From positions 29,493-93,492 of the forward strand of contig JAJPHR010000097.1 of NCBI GenBank assembly GCA_021325145.1: a DNA stretch of 64,000 nucleotides. Reading direction: 5' to 3'. Below the pieces are notes generated by a model. The model was not told the DNA's origin, searched no databases, and worked only from the letters and a program-made list of their open reading frames with translations. Made by a program: the position numbers and the translations under genes. Positions 34,351 through 44,380 of the stretch are shown here, piece by piece (the stretch's first letter is position 1; every line of letters begins with the position of its first letter). This DNA is from Verrucomicrobiota bacterium. Its GTDB lineage: Bacteria; Verrucomicrobiota; Verrucomicrobiia; Limisphaerales; Pedosphaeraceae.

Positions 34351-37300
34351 TCACTTCGGCCGCTGGAAAAAATCGGCGGGTGCAGGCTGCCCGGCCGGCA
34401 CCAGGCGAATTTCGCGCAGGTCGAGCAGTGCGCCTTTCATCGGGGGTTCGGCGCGCAGTTCCACGGTTTGGCGTCCGGCTTGCAACCGAATGGCCCCGAG
34501 CTTCGCCTTTTTGTAGTCGTCCCAGGAATCGGTGGGCGAAACGCTTGCGGACAGCACCGCTGCCCCTGCTTCCAAACGAAACGTGTTGCCGGGCTGATCG
34601 GGGGACAAAGCCCAATCGAACCACACATCATAGTTCCCTTCCCGCGTTGCATTCAGCGACCAGACCGCACGGTCCGAGTCGCTGTTCCAGTAACCGAGGT
34701 TCCGGTATTCGTTTTCGAACACCAGGGTGTCGCCGAAGATTTTGCAGTTCGCGGCAAGCAGGCTCAAGGAGCCGTCCGTTTTCGGCTCGATCAACGAGGG
34801 AGCATTTCCAGGAAACACCTTGGGCGGCGAACTGGAGCCAATGAAGGCGATCAAATCGGCCACCGCCTGCGGGTTCATACTGTTCTCAAAACCGTCCGGC
34901 ATGAGAGAGCGGCCGCTGCTCGTCAGTTCCTTAAGGTCATTGCGCAAAATCACCACATCGGTTCCGCCCGGCAGCCGAATCGTGATGCTATTGGCGGTTT
35001 CAGCGGCGATGATGCCGCTATATTCCTCATCATTTCTGGTGACGGCAAGATAAGCCGTGTAACGCGACTCGACGGACTGGTTGGGGTCCAGGATGGCCGT
35101 CACCAGATAACCCACCGGTTTGAACGCCACGCTGCCCAGGTCCGGTCCCACTTCGTTGCCCTCGCTCTGAAGACGGTGACAGGGGGTGCAGTTCTGGCGA
35201 AAGTATTCCGCGCCCTTCGCGATATTTCCATGAAGTTCCTTTACCTTTTCGTATCGCCTGACCACGTCCTGCCGGTCGGAGGCGGCAGCGGCGAACACTT
35301 TGGCCGCGCGCTCTCGTATGGCCGCTTGCGAATGATGGAGCAATTTTTGTTGTTGCGGTGTTCCGATTGCGCCGGGAGAAATTTTCCCCGCTTCGATCGC
35401 CATCAGCAGACCCTGCATCCATTCCTGCCGGCTTGAGAGCGTCTCCAGGATTTTCACGCGCGCTGGCGGACTGCTGCTTTTCCATGCTGCAATCATGAGG
35501 TCCGCCACCCGGTTGTCGGAGAAGCCCGCCAAAGCTGCCAGCGCCGCAGCCTGGACGGCCTGCGAGTTTCGCGGCTCCAGCAAGCCGCCCAACACCTCCA
35601 AATCCGCCCGGTGCTCGGCCGGCCCGCTGCCGAGCAGACGGATGGCCGACAATCGGTCGGATTCCGCGGCTTGCGTGTCAGCAGCCAGTTCGCGCGCCTG
35701 AACAAATAAGTCAGTCAGCCGCGGTTGGGCTTCATTCAATTCCGGGTGGCTGGTTAGAAATTCCGGCAGGGTCTGCTTGCGACGATGCAGGGCGTCCAGG
35801 AAGCCACCCAAGGCTTCAAATTGCCAGGCATCGTACCGGGTTTTGCCGGTTCGTGTGATGGCGGCAAAGCCCTTGATGAGCGCCGGTTCATCGTTCATCG
35901 CCACGGCAAAGCCGACCAGTTGCCGCAATAATTCCTTGCGGGCGGCATCATTGCCTTCCTCCAGCAGGGTGGTGATCATTTCGCCGAGATGCGTTGCCGC
36001 CGAAGACATCACGGCAATTTGCAATTGTTTGTCATCGGGATTCTTGAGCGCAATCTCGGCGAGAACGCGGCCGGCGTTTGCATCGTGCCATTCACCGAGG
36101 CTGAAGGCCAGTTGGCAGCGGACTCGGACACTCACGTCATTGGTCAGCGCCAGCGCGGCTTGGGCCAGGCTGGGGGATTTGTCCAGCAGCGGTTCGCTCA
36201 GGCGCAGGCCGTGTTCACGCACGGCGGAATGTGCGTCGCTGAATGCGGCCATGAGGATTTCAACCGTCAGGGCTTGCAGTCCGTCGAGGGTGCAAAGGGC
36301 CTGCAAGCGGGCTTTGGCATTGGGGCTGCTGCGCGCGAGTTGTTGAAGCGGAGCGACCGCCGAACGGTCGCCGGCTTCGACGAGCAGGCGTTGCGCGGTG
36401 TCGCGCTGCCAGCCATTTGGGCTTTCCATCGCGGCGACCAACCCGGCGGTGTCCAGTTGGTCGAGGCGGGGGATTTTCCGCAATGTGGCATTGGTGGGAT
36501 AGATGCGATAAATGCGGCCCATGTTCGCGCCGGCGCGCAGATCGAGGCTCTGTTGCGCGTCCAACGGAATCCATTCCGGATGCTCAATGACGAGGCGGTA
36601 CATATCCGCTACATAGAGCGCGCCATCCGGGCCGGTTTTTGTCATCGTCGGGCGAAACCAATTGTCACTTGAGGACAGGAATTCGTTTGTCTGCTCGTCC
36701 GGCGCGCGATGACTGGTGAAGGAAACGCCATCCGATTCCATGATTTCGCGATGGATCAAATTATGCACCGGCTCGCTTACGAAATAACTCCCGGCAAATT
36801 CCGGCCCGAAAAGTTCGTCACGATACGGCATGACGCTATTGGCCGAAGTCAGGTGATTCGCGCCCGCATCGGGATCATTGAAGCGCTGGGTCAGGTGGCT
36901 GGTGGCAAATACGCGGGTGTTGTCATCATAACGCGGCAGGATCTGTTTGGTGGCCCGAACGGCAAGGTAAGGATTCCGCGCCAGATAATTCTCAGGCGGG
37001 AAATAGTGCCACGCTGGCGAGGCGTTTTCGATGCCAAACCAGTTGCCCCAATCGTCACGATGCCGCCCATATTGCGCCTGCCCGGCCTGCGCTTCAAAAG
37101 CGCCGTCATCCGGGCGAAACCGGAAATCGCGCCCGCTGATATTGATCGTCCGGCCCGTCTTGAGCGATCGAATCGTGCCCCCGCTATTACCGTTGGCGCC
37201 ATGCAGCCAGTTATCCAGCCCGTAATCGAATCCGTTGGCGCGGTGTTGCTGGTTGCCTTCGCGGAACCCGGTGAACAAGGTCACGTGCGTGTCCGCGTGG

Positions 37301-39558
37301 CCGTTGCCGTTCGTGTCCTCCGCGTAAAATATTTCCGGCGGATCGCAGACGATCACGCCCTTGCGCCACGGAATCAAGCCCGTGGGAAAAGGCAATCCGT
37401 CAAGGAACACAGTGGATTTGTCGTAATGCCCATCACCCTTCGTGTCCTCCAGAAAACGGACGATGCCGCCGGGTTTACCCTTGCCATCCAGTCCCAGTGG
37501 ATAATCGCCCATTTCGACGACCCAAAGTTTTCCATCCGCACCCCACTCGAACGCAATCGGGCTTTTGGTTAGCGGTTCGCTGGCTGCCAAATCCACTTTG
37601 AAGCCTGGACGCGGGTGCATGGCGGCCAATGATTCCTGGGGCGATTTCGCCGACGGCAGTCCGCCAGCCATCAACTCCTTGAAAGTGCGGCGGTCCACAA
37701 TGTCCGGCAGCGTGGCCGTGTCCTCGTTTTGCACCCACATCGTGTTGGCACGGAACCAGGCGCCGTTGTCTCGAGGTGGTCCGTCGCGCACAATCATGGG
37801 AATTTCGGGCGTCTGGTCTCCACGTTGCCCCGACATCACCTCGCGGCTCCAGCCTGCGCCAAAACCAAGCACAGGTTTGGGAATGAACAGGTGCAATGAA
37901 TACCGTTTGGCGTTGGAAAAGATGACGTCGGCAAAACCATCACCATTGATATCCACAAAGCGCAGCCCGTTGTCCCTTCCCTCGGCATCGACGATGGTGG
38001 TTCCGACTGGGAGTGCGTAGGGCAGTTGCTTCCAGCGTTTTTCCACCGCCGACCAGGCGAACACCGCGTTTTGCGATTCATTGCCCACGATCAACTCGCA
38101 AACTCCGTCATTATCAACGTCCCGCAAACGGACGCCGCGATCATGGCCATTGCGGCTGGTGAAAATGGGCTGGCCGTTCAACTCCAGCCCTTGCAGCAAG
38201 GACGCTTCGGGCACCCATTGTTTTCCGTCGAAACGCCACGCGCCGGCGGTCGTGTCATTTCGGACCAGCATGACCGGCAGGCCATCGGGAGTGATCAGGC
38301 CGAAACGCACGCCGGCGTCAACGTGGTTGCCGCCCGCGTCCATGGCAGTGAGTTTGGTGGGAAAACCGGTTTCCAGCCACTTCTGTTCCTTGGGTTCCCA
38401 GATTCGCGTTTTTTGGACCTGCTCGTTGCCGATCACCACGTCCAAAAAGCCGTCGTTGTTCAAATCCAGGAGCCGAACGCCGTTATCCTTGCCGTTGGGA
38501 GCCCGCAACGGTTGTCCCGCCAGTAGATTGCGGTTCAGACATTCCTGTGCTTCGCGGAAGTTAAGGAACTTTACCCGCGCGCCGTATTTCGAGGCGGCAT
38601 AGTCCACCAAACCCGCGAGTTCCTGGTTCCCCATCCAGCCGTGGGGATGAAAAATCATGGTGAACACGCCTTGCTTGAGCAGCGTGGCATCCAGCCCGGC
38701 TTTCCAATCTGCGACGGTGATCGGATTGGTCGCGCCGTGCAGATGAAACGCCTCCCAATCGCTTGGAACAGCGGCCGGAAACTCCCAGCAAAGCCGGTCG
38801 ATCACGTACGGATAGGGGTAATTGTCAATTGTGGTCTGGAACGACGTGAATGGGAGGTATTTCGAGAATTTTTCCTGGCCATTGGCGTCTATTACCAGTT
38901 CCTTCGGCAGCGAAGGATCGTGCGCCGAGAGAATGTTCATGATCGAGGAATCGATCGTCAAAAACTGCCCGCGCGAATTGGTCTGGCAGAACAGCTCGGC
39001 GAAAAGACGCGGCCCCGGGCTGTTGATCGAGTCGCAGCAAGGCGTGCGGAACGCCACGGCGGTGTTGCCAGGGATGCGGTCGATCAATTCCACACTGCCG
39101 TGGAAGGTCTCCGCCGCTTTTTTAAAATCGCTCTTATCGAAGATGGGGCAAGGGTGGGAGAGCGTGTGGACTTCGAGCGAGAGCCCTTCCTTGAGCCAGG
39201 CTTGCAACTGCGGTTGATCCGGATCGAGCGCGTTGCACATGATGCTGACGGGCGCGCGCCCGTCGATTTGTTTAAGCCGGGCAAGGATGGGCCGAAGGAA
39301 AGTTTCATATCCGCCCGGTGACTGCATATCATCAATCGCCAGAATGACAACGGCATCGACTCCCGGCTGCCCGACCCATTGCGGCGTGGCGAGTTTGGGG
39401 AATTCCAGATTCGCATGGAAAGGGTCGGTGTCGTCGAGGTAGGCGAAGCGGTTGGCGTTGTCTGCGCCAGCGGCAGACACTACGCGAGCCATGGATGCCA
39501 CGGCAACGACTGCCGCTAAGCGTCTGGCGACGAAAGAGGGTAAACCCAGAATGGCCAC
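34351..39558 (-). CDS. Multi-domain secreted protein: polysaccharide deacetylase, VCBS, PVC-type dehydrogenase, HEAT, cytochrome c, carbohydrate-binding
   Basis: A 1735-residue exported protein. Signal peptide (1-29); polysaccharide-deacetylase-like domain (about 60-345) with the ILAIDDM metal Asp pair and H131-TLS-H135; FG-GAP/VCBS-like repeats (about 350-620) with DLNNDGFLDVVIGN, VDINGDGFADVIF; a PVC-type membrane-bound dehydrogenase propeller (about 625-1020); HEAT-like helical repeats (about 1030-1430); a heme c site C1457-TPCH in the PVC heme-binding domain; and a C-terminal carbohydrate-binding-like domain (about 1590-1735). Family members are thought to be periplasmic or surface enzymes for sugar oxidation. 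The unbroken frame is strong evidence for one polypeptide. Upstream gene is mdoH on the same strand. Confidence 0.85.
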   Translation of the reverse strand: MAILGLPSFVARRLAAVVAVASMARVVSAAGADNANRFAYLDDTDPFHANLEFPKLATPQWVGQPGVDAVVILAIDDMQSPGGYETFLRPILARLKQIDGRAPVSIMCNALDPDQPQLQAWLKEGLSLEVHTLSHPCPIFDKSDFKKAAETFHGSVELIDRIPGNTAVAFRTPCCDSINSPGPRLFAELFCQTNSRGQFLTIDSSIMNILSAHDPSLPKELVIDANGQEKFSKYLPFTSFQTTIDNYPYPYVIDRLCWEFPAAVPSDWEAFHLHGATNPITVADWKAGLDATLLKQGVFTMIFHPHGWMGNQELAGLVDYAASKYGARVKFLNFREAQECLNRNLLAGQPLRAPNGKDNGVRLLDLNNDGFLDVVIGNEQVQKTRIWEPKEQKWLETGFPTKLTAMDAGGNHVDAGVRFGLITPDGLPVMLVRNDTTAGAWRFDGKQWVPEASLLQGLELNGQPIFTSRNGHDRGVRLRDVDNDGVCELIVGNESQNAVFAWSAVEKRWKQLPYALPVGTTIVDAEGRDNGLRFVDINGDGFADVIFSNAKRYSLHLFIPKPVLGFGAGWSREVMSGQRGDQTPEIPMIVRDGPPRDNGAWFRANTMWVQNEDTATLPDIVDRRTFKELMAGGLPSAKSPQESLAAMHPRPGFKVDLAASEPLTKSPIAFEWGADGKLWVVEMGDYPLGLDGKGKPGGIVRFLEDTKGDGHYDKSTVFLDGLPFPTGLIPWRKGVIVCDPPEIFYAEDTNGNGHADTHVTLFTGFREGNQQHRANGFDYGLDNWLHGANGNSGGTIRSLKTGRTINISGRDFRFRPDDGAFEAQAGQAQYGRHRDDWGNWFGIENASPAWHYFPPENYLARNPYLAVRATKQILPRYDDNTRVFATSHLTQRFNDPDAGANHLTSANSVMPYRDELFGPEFAGSYFVSEPVHNLIHREIMESDGVSFTSHRAPDEQTNEFLSSSDNWFRPTMTKTGPDGALYVADMYRLVIEHPEWIPLDAQQSLDLRAGANMGRIYRIYPTNATLRKIPRLDQLDTAGLVAAMESPNGWQRDTAQRLLVEAGDRSAVAPLQQLARSSPNAKARLQALCTLDGLQALTVEILMAAFSDAHSAVREHGLRLSEPLLDKSPSLAQAALALTNDVSVRVRCQLAFSLGEWHDANAGRVLAEIALKNPDDKQLQIAVMSSAATHLGEMITTLLEEGNDAARKELLRQLVGFAVAMNDEPALIKGFAAITRTGKTRYDAWQFEALGGFLDALHRRKQTLPEFLTSHPELNEAQPRLTDLFVQARELAADTQAAESDRLSAIRLLGSGPAEHRADLEVLGGLLEPRNSQAVQAAALAALAGFSDNRVADLMIAAWKSSSPPARVKILETLSSRQEWMQGLLMAIEAGKISPGAIGTPQQQKLLHHSQAAIRERAAKVFAAAASDRQDVVRRYEKVKELHGNIAKGAEYFRQNCTPCHRLQSEGNEVGPDLGSVAFKPVGYLVTAILDPNQSVESRYTAYLAVTRNDEEYSGIIAAETANSITIRLPGGTDVVILRNDLKELTSSGRSLMPDGFENSMNPQAVADLIAFIGSSSPPKVFPGNAPSLIEPKTDGSLSLLAANCKIFGDTLVFENEYRNLGYWNSDSDRAVWSLNATREGNYDVWFDWALSPDQPGNTFRLEAGAAVLSASVSPTDSWDDYKKAKLGAIRLQAGRQTVELRAEPPMKGALLDLREIRLVPAGQPAPADFFQRPK

Positions 39559-39650
39559 ACGATTACTCGGACTATTTACCAGTCAGCGTAATCTTCGGCG
39601 AGGGATAAAAGTTGGTTAATCCAGGAAAGTCACGCCGGTTCCTGCCCCGC

Positions 39651-41831
39651 TCACCGTGCCGCCAATTGCCGGATGGCGGCCTGCCACCACGTGGCGAGCG
39701 TCTCGCCGGAACGCAGCCAGATCTGACGGTGCAACCAGGACATGGTGTCGGCGTCAGACATGACGAGAAATTTTTCCTCGGGCTTCAAAGCATCAGGACC
39801 TTGGGCCAGCAGCTTTTCACCCAATTCCCGCACCTCCGGACGCCCCGCGCCCAATTTCGCGAGCGCTTCGGCATGTTCCGGGTTGTATTTTTTCTCGCGC
39901 AGCAAGGAAACATGGATGGCGTTCACATAAGGATCGACAACAATCTCCGCCAATCCTGAATCCTTTGCCCGCTCGCCGGTTTCGCCAGCGCCGGACATGG
40001 TGGCCAGGCGAACGCGCAGGGTGTCGAGTTCCGGCGGTGGGGATAATTCCTCGGGCGTCAGAAATAATCCGAGGGCTCGGGACCGCGCGCCCAGGCTGCT
40101 GCGGCTCGTGAGAACGCTTACAGGTATCGAAAGGACCATGCCTGCGAACACCGGCACGAACCACCAAAACGTACGTGGATCGAGCCCCCAAATCACGCCA
40201 CCCCAAACCAGCCCGGTCAGCGTGTGCCCCCAATGCCGGCGGAAGGCGTAGCCCCACGAAGTGCCGTCGGCGCTGCGTTTCTGCGGCCCCCAGTTCACGC
40301 CCATCCCGAGGAGGATTGTCACCACGAACCGCGAATGCCAAAGCATTTGCATGGGCGCGTGCAGCGTCGAAAAAATCGTTTCTCCCACGGTGCTGACCGC
40401 GGTTTTCGCGAGCCCGCCGAACGACCGCCGGCGTTGCCGATCAAAAGCGAGATCGATCAAAGCGAGGACCTTCGGCAAAAACAAAACGCACATGCAGATG
40501 ACGAAGATCAGGAAAGCGTGCTGCGTGGGCGACAAATGAAGGTAGGGCGTGAAGCCCGGGGTCGCGATATCCGAGAGGCGCGTGTATTTCTGGAAACCCC
40601 ACATCCAGTTGAAAGTGAGCAGAAACAGCAACCAGCATGGGCTGGCCAGGTAGCCAAAAATGCCTTGAAGCAGATGCAGCCGGCTCATGTCCCGCAGGCC
40701 GCGCACGAACAGCACCAGCCCATGTTGCAGATTTCCCTGGCACCAGCGCCGGTCGCGCTGCGCGTTTTCGATCAGGCCCTGGGGCGCTTCCTCATAACTG
40801 CCCTCCAGATCGTACGCAAACCAGATCTGCCAGTTCTCGCGCAACAGCAACGCGGCTTCCACGAAGTCATGGCTCAAAATCTGGCCGCCGAAGGGCTTGC
40901 GCCCCGGCAGGTGCGGCAGTTCGCAGTATTGCATGAACGGGTCGGTGCGTATGATCGCATTGTGACCCCAATAGTTGCCGAAGCCCTGGGCCCAATAGTT
41001 CAAGCCCGCGATGAAGATCGGCGCATACAACCGGTTGGCGAACTGCTGGATGCGGCCAAAAAGTGATTCCGCGTTTACCAGCGCCGGGACGGTTTGGATC
41101 AAGCCCACGTCGGGATTGGCTTCCATGAGCTTGACGAGGTCCACGACGGTTTCGCCGCGCATGATGCTATCGGCATCCAGCACGATGAAATAACGGTAGC
41201 GCCGGCCCCAGGTGTTCAGGAAATCGCGGATGTTGCCGCTTTTCTTGCCCTCGTTCGTGACGCGGCGGCGATAATAAATCCGGCCGAGAGCGCCCAGTTC
41301 GCGGATCAGGTCGTACCAGCGGCGCTCCTCCTCCACCCAGCGGTCGGGATCCGTCGAATCACTCAGGATGAAAAAATCGAAGCGGCCAAGCTGCCCGGTT
41401 TTCTCCAGCGATTCGTAAGTGATGCGCAAGCCCTCATAGACGCGCACGACATCTTCATTGTGGATCGGACAAACCAGCGCTGTGCTTGTCCCGTCGAGGC
41501 TGCGCGAGCGGTAATCCGCCAGCCGCGTGATGCGGCGCTGGTCGCCAAGCATTCGCAGCACGAATCCATAGACTCCGTGCATGCAGCCGATGGCCGAGAA
41601 CAGGAACAACAGGACGAATAAAATGAACAGCACCGTCCGCGAGGTGGACCAACCGGTGCGCCAGAGCAGGTCGGCAAAAATCAACGACACCAGCCCGGTC
41701 AGCAGCACCGCCGAGGAATAGAAGTAGAAAACCCTCAACCCGCGGCTTCTCGGCGACATTGGCGCGGGCCAGATTGAGACTGGCGCTGCGGTTGCCTGGG
41801 CGCGCAAGGGTTCAGGGGCGACGGAAGTCAT
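39651..41831 (-). CDS. mdoH: Glucans biosynthesis glucosyltransferase H (MdoH/OpgH)
   Basis: A 726-residue inner-membrane GT2 enzyme that makes the beta-1,2 backbone of osmoregulated periplasmic glucans and exports it. It has the CPIHNEDVVRVYEGL entry strand, DADS metal motif (VLDADSIM), an HDFVEAALL region, QRDRRWCQGN (QxxRW) and about eight membrane helices. E. coli MdoH is 847 residues; the missing part is the N-terminal cytoplasmic region and first helix. The start ATG shares its A with the stop of the upstream gene (TAATG), so the two are translationally coupled. Confidence 0.92.
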   Translation of the reverse strand: MTSVAPEPLRAQATAAPVSIWPAPMSPRSRGLRVFYFYSSAVLLTGLVSLIFADLLWRTGWSTSRTVLFILFVLLFLFSAIGCMHGVYGFVLRMLGDQRRITRLADYRSRSLDGTSTALVCPIHNEDVVRVYEGLRITYESLEKTGQLGRFDFFILSDSTDPDRWVEEERRWYDLIRELGALGRIYYRRRVTNEGKKSGNIRDFLNTWGRRYRYFIVLDADSIMRGETVVDLVKLMEANPDVGLIQTVPALVNAESLFGRIQQFANRLYAPIFIAGLNYWAQGFGNYWGHNAIIRTDPFMQYCELPHLPGRKPFGGQILSHDFVEAALLLRENWQIWFAYDLEGSYEEAPQGLIENAQRDRRWCQGNLQHGLVLFVRGLRDMSRLHLLQGIFGYLASPCWLLFLLTFNWMWGFQKYTRLSDIATPGFTPYLHLSPTQHAFLIFVICMCVLFLPKVLALIDLAFDRQRRRSFGGLAKTAVSTVGETIFSTLHAPMQMLWHSRFVVTILLGMGVNWGPQKRSADGTSWGYAFRRHWGHTLTGLVWGGVIWGLDPRTFWWFVPVFAGMVLSIPVSVLTSRSSLGARSRALGLFLTPEELSPPPELDTLRVRLATMSGAGETGERAKDSGLAEIVVDPYVNAIHVSLLREKKYNPEHAEALAKLGAGRPEVRELGEKLLAQGPDALKPEEKFLVMSDADTMSWLHRQIWLRSGETLATWWQAAIRQLAAR

Positions 41832-42433
41832 TAGTGATGCGTGATAAAAAACAAAACGGCCAGGATCAGCGCAAAGACCGTCCACGCGCCAACCATCTTT
41901 GCGTACGGCAGCCGGGCAAGGTTGGTCAGCGTGGTGATGGGGCCGAAGTGCAGCGGACGCAGAGCCATTTTGGAAAGTTGAAAGTCCGGACCGGCCTGGA
42001 TGTACGTCTTGCGCATCGCGCTGACGAATTCCTCCGGCCACGGTCCAGGGCGGAGGAACTGGTCCTGCCATTTGCCCGGCATGTCGGCCAGCAACAACGC
42101 CAGCCGTCCGCGGGTTGAAAGCATCTGGTCGGTGCCGGTGGGCGGTTCCTGCAAGACTTGCGCGAACCATTCGCTCACGAGGTGGTCCATCTCTTCGGCC
42201 GCCAGTTCGGTGGCCGAGCGTTGCGGCTCCTGGGGGGCGCGGCGCATGGCGCGCTTGAGAACATGGATGACCAACCGCCCCAGCAGCACCTTGTTGCGCA
42301 CGCGCAGGGCGTGGAAATAACTCTCCACTTTGGCATAAGCGGCATTCCACTCTTCCAGCGGCCGGCCCGCCATCCGGCCGGGCTGGTCGCCTTCCCCGGA
42401 GGCGCCTAAGGGGGACTCCAGTGATAAGTCCAT
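41831..42433 (-). CDS. Membrane protein between mdoG and mdoH (possible detached MdoH N-terminus)
   Basis: A 200-residue protein: about 170 hydrophilic residues (PLEEWNAAYAKVESYFHALRVRNKV... early) and a single C-terminal membrane helix (MVGAWTVFALILAVLFFITHH). No named family that I recognise. The ATG at 42433 lies within the mdoG 3' end (28-base overlap) and the stop overlaps the mdoH start. Because the MdoH here lacks its usual N-terminal cytoplasmic region plus first helix, and this protein has just that layout, it may be that region as a separate chain. Inference only. Confidence 0.75.
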   Translation of the reverse strand: MDLSLESPLGASGEGDQPGRMAGRPLEEWNAAYAKVESYFHALRVRNKVLLGRLVIHVLKRAMRRAPQEPQRSATELAAEEMDHLVSEWFAQVLQEPPTGTDQMLSTRGRLALLLADMPGKWQDQFLRPGPWPEEFVSAMRKTYIQAGPDFQLSKMALRPLHFGPITTLTNLARLPYAKMVGAWTVFALILAVLFFITHH

Positions 42434-43977
42434 GTTTCGGTGAGGACCTCCTCTCCTTTTTTCAATGTACACCGAATGTCCACTGGATCGGTGTTGCCCG
42501 GCTTGGGCTCCATCTTGATGATTGCCCGCCAGGCATTGAGTTTGGGGACTTGAAAGACCTGGCTTTCGGTGATCGTCCCATTGTCACTGCAACTTGCCAC
42601 CGCTTCCGGGAATAATCCTTCCGGCAGGCCCGCGAGCTTCGGGCCGCTGAAATCAATCACGATCTCCCGCTTTTTCGGATCGCGCGAGTCGGCGCCGATG
42701 CGGGTGGCTATCACTCGATTAGTCGAGAACTTGATGTCCGTCTCGCGCGTCCAATGCAGCGCGTAGCCGAACCGAAACGGTTGCATCGGCTGCGGTTTCA
42801 CCTTCGGGTCCCAGAACGCGACGACGTTGTCGAGTCCCTCGTAATGCGTGCTCAACTCGACCAGATGCAAATCCCCCTCGCCCCAACGCCCGCGCGTGTC
42901 CACCCAGACGCTCGGGACCAGATGATAGTAATTGAAAATGTCCTGGTAGTCCGCAAAATCCCGCTCCCGCTGCATCAAGCCGAAGCCACGGATATCCTTC
43001 GCCGCAAAGCGCTGATGCCGCATCACCGAGGCATTGTTCAAGGGACGCCATAACACTTCCCCGTTTTCCATCTTGATCAACAAGCCGTCGCTGTCGTGCA
43101 CCTCGGGGCGGTAATCGTCGAATTTTCGTTCCGAGTTCTTGCCGAACCAAAACATGCTGGTCAACGGAGCCATGCCGATGGTCGTCAAGGGCTTGCGATT
43201 TGGCGCGATGGCCCGGATTTTGTCCGGCTCGCGCAGGAAGAGCACCGCTTCGATTTCAACCACCGTGGTTTCGCTGGGCCGGATGTGAAATTCGTACGCA
43301 CCAGTGCAGCTCACGCTGTCGAGGATCGCCAGCAGCCGCAGTTCCTTGTCGTCCGCCTGCGGTTTGCCCAGCCACCAATCGGTAAAGATGGGAAACTCTT
43401 CAGGGCGGTCGGACTCGCCGCAGTCCAGCGCCAGGCCCCGCGCCGATTCGCCGTAACGCTGGCCTTTGCCAAGCAAGCGGAAATAGCTCGCGCCGACAAA
43501 CGATCCCAGTTCGTCCATTTTGTCCGGCTGGTTGAGCGGGTAAAGGATGCGAAAGCCGGCATACCCGGTGTTCGCCGGAATCTGCTTTTTGATCTGCAAC
43601 TTGCCGTAATCGAAAAAGTCCTGCACGAACCGGATCGGCTGGACGTAATTATAGGAAAACTCGTTTATGTGAACCGGTTCCTCATAAAGGTAACCGGGAT
43701 GGAAAAACTCGACCTCGAACGGGAGTTTGTCGGCGCTCCATAGCGCCTGGTCGTGCTTGAAGCGGATTTCCCGGTATTTGTCGTAATCGAGCTTGTCCGC
43801 CCGGAGGATGTCCGGCAAATCACCCCGGGGCGAGCGGAAGGGCTTTCGCGCCCGCTCTTCGGCCTTCTTCGCGACGTAGTCCAGATTGATATCGGCGGAC
43901 TCCACCCGGGCAAACGCCGGGAGGGACCAGGCGATACCGAACAGGGTAATTAAAGCCAGACGACTCAGTCCATGCAT
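42406..43977 (-). CDS. mdoG: Glucans biosynthesis protein G (MdoG/OpgG)
   Basis: A 523-residue periplasmic protein that acts on the osmoregulated glucan backbone, adding branches in enterobacteria. It has a signal peptide (MHGLSRLALITLFGIAWSLPAFA), then family sequences such as AEERARKPF, LPFEVEFFHPG, GASYFRLLGKGQRYGESARGLA and GEGDLHLVELST. Length matches E. coli MdoG (511). First gene of an operon with the following two. The ATG at 43977 leaves the signal peptide at the N-terminus. Confidence 0.93.
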   Translation of the reverse strand: MHGLSRLALITLFGIAWSLPAFARVESADINLDYVAKKAEERARKPFRSPRGDLPDILRADKLDYDKYREIRFKHDQALWSADKLPFEVEFFHPGYLYEEPVHINEFSYNYVQPIRFVQDFFDYGKLQIKKQIPANTGYAGFRILYPLNQPDKMDELGSFVGASYFRLLGKGQRYGESARGLALDCGESDRPEEFPIFTDWWLGKPQADDKELRLLAILDSVSCTGAYEFHIRPSETTVVEIEAVLFLREPDKIRAIAPNRKPLTTIGMAPLTSMFWFGKNSERKFDDYRPEVHDSDGLLIKMENGEVLWRPLNNASVMRHQRFAAKDIRGFGLMQRERDFADYQDIFNYYHLVPSVWVDTRGRWGEGDLHLVELSTHYEGLDNVVAFWDPKVKPQPMQPFRFGYALHWTRETDIKFSTNRVIATRIGADSRDPKKREIVIDFSGPKLAGLPEGLFPEAVASCSDNGTITESQVFQVPKLNAWRAIIKMEPKPGNTDPVDIRCTLKKGEEVLTETWTYHWSPP

Positions 43978-44220
43978 TCCCAACCAGTAATTACTGAATC
44001 GCCGGGGATTTGCAAGAGTGGTGCGGCCCGTCCTAGCCCGGATTAAGTCGTTAACAGTTTGAGGCACAATACGTTACAGAGAAATATTCATGCTGCCCAT
44101 GAGTGCATTTCAACAACAAGGCGTGTGAGTTTATGAGCCCGCCTTGAGCCCGTAGCATGGCATCTCCGATACTGTTTGGCAACACCGGTGCTGACTTACC
44201 GTGGGTAGTTCCCTGTTCCG

Positions 44221-44359
44221 TTGGACTTGCTCACGGACCATGAACGGTTCGATTATACACACGTCATTAATGAATGCGCCTGGGGCCCGCGGCGGCGCGC
44301 ACAGGAGTGCGCGCCCTACCGGCACACGGTGGTAGGGCGGGCAGTCCTCTGCCCGCCGT
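44221..44359. repeat. 139-bp dispersed repeat, inverted copy at right end of window
   Basis: Starting TTGGACTTGCTCACGGACCA, running through TCATTAATGAATGCGCC and ending in REP-like hairpins (GGCGCGCACAGGAGTGCGCGCC; GGCGGGCAGTCCTCTGCCCGCC). The reverse complement of 63862-64000 matches it with about five differences. No coding content; it lies between the mdoG and S74 genes. The left half is not REP sequence, so the unit is longer than a REP. Confidence 0.9.
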
Positions 44360-44380
44360 TACCCGGGCAATTTATTCCGC

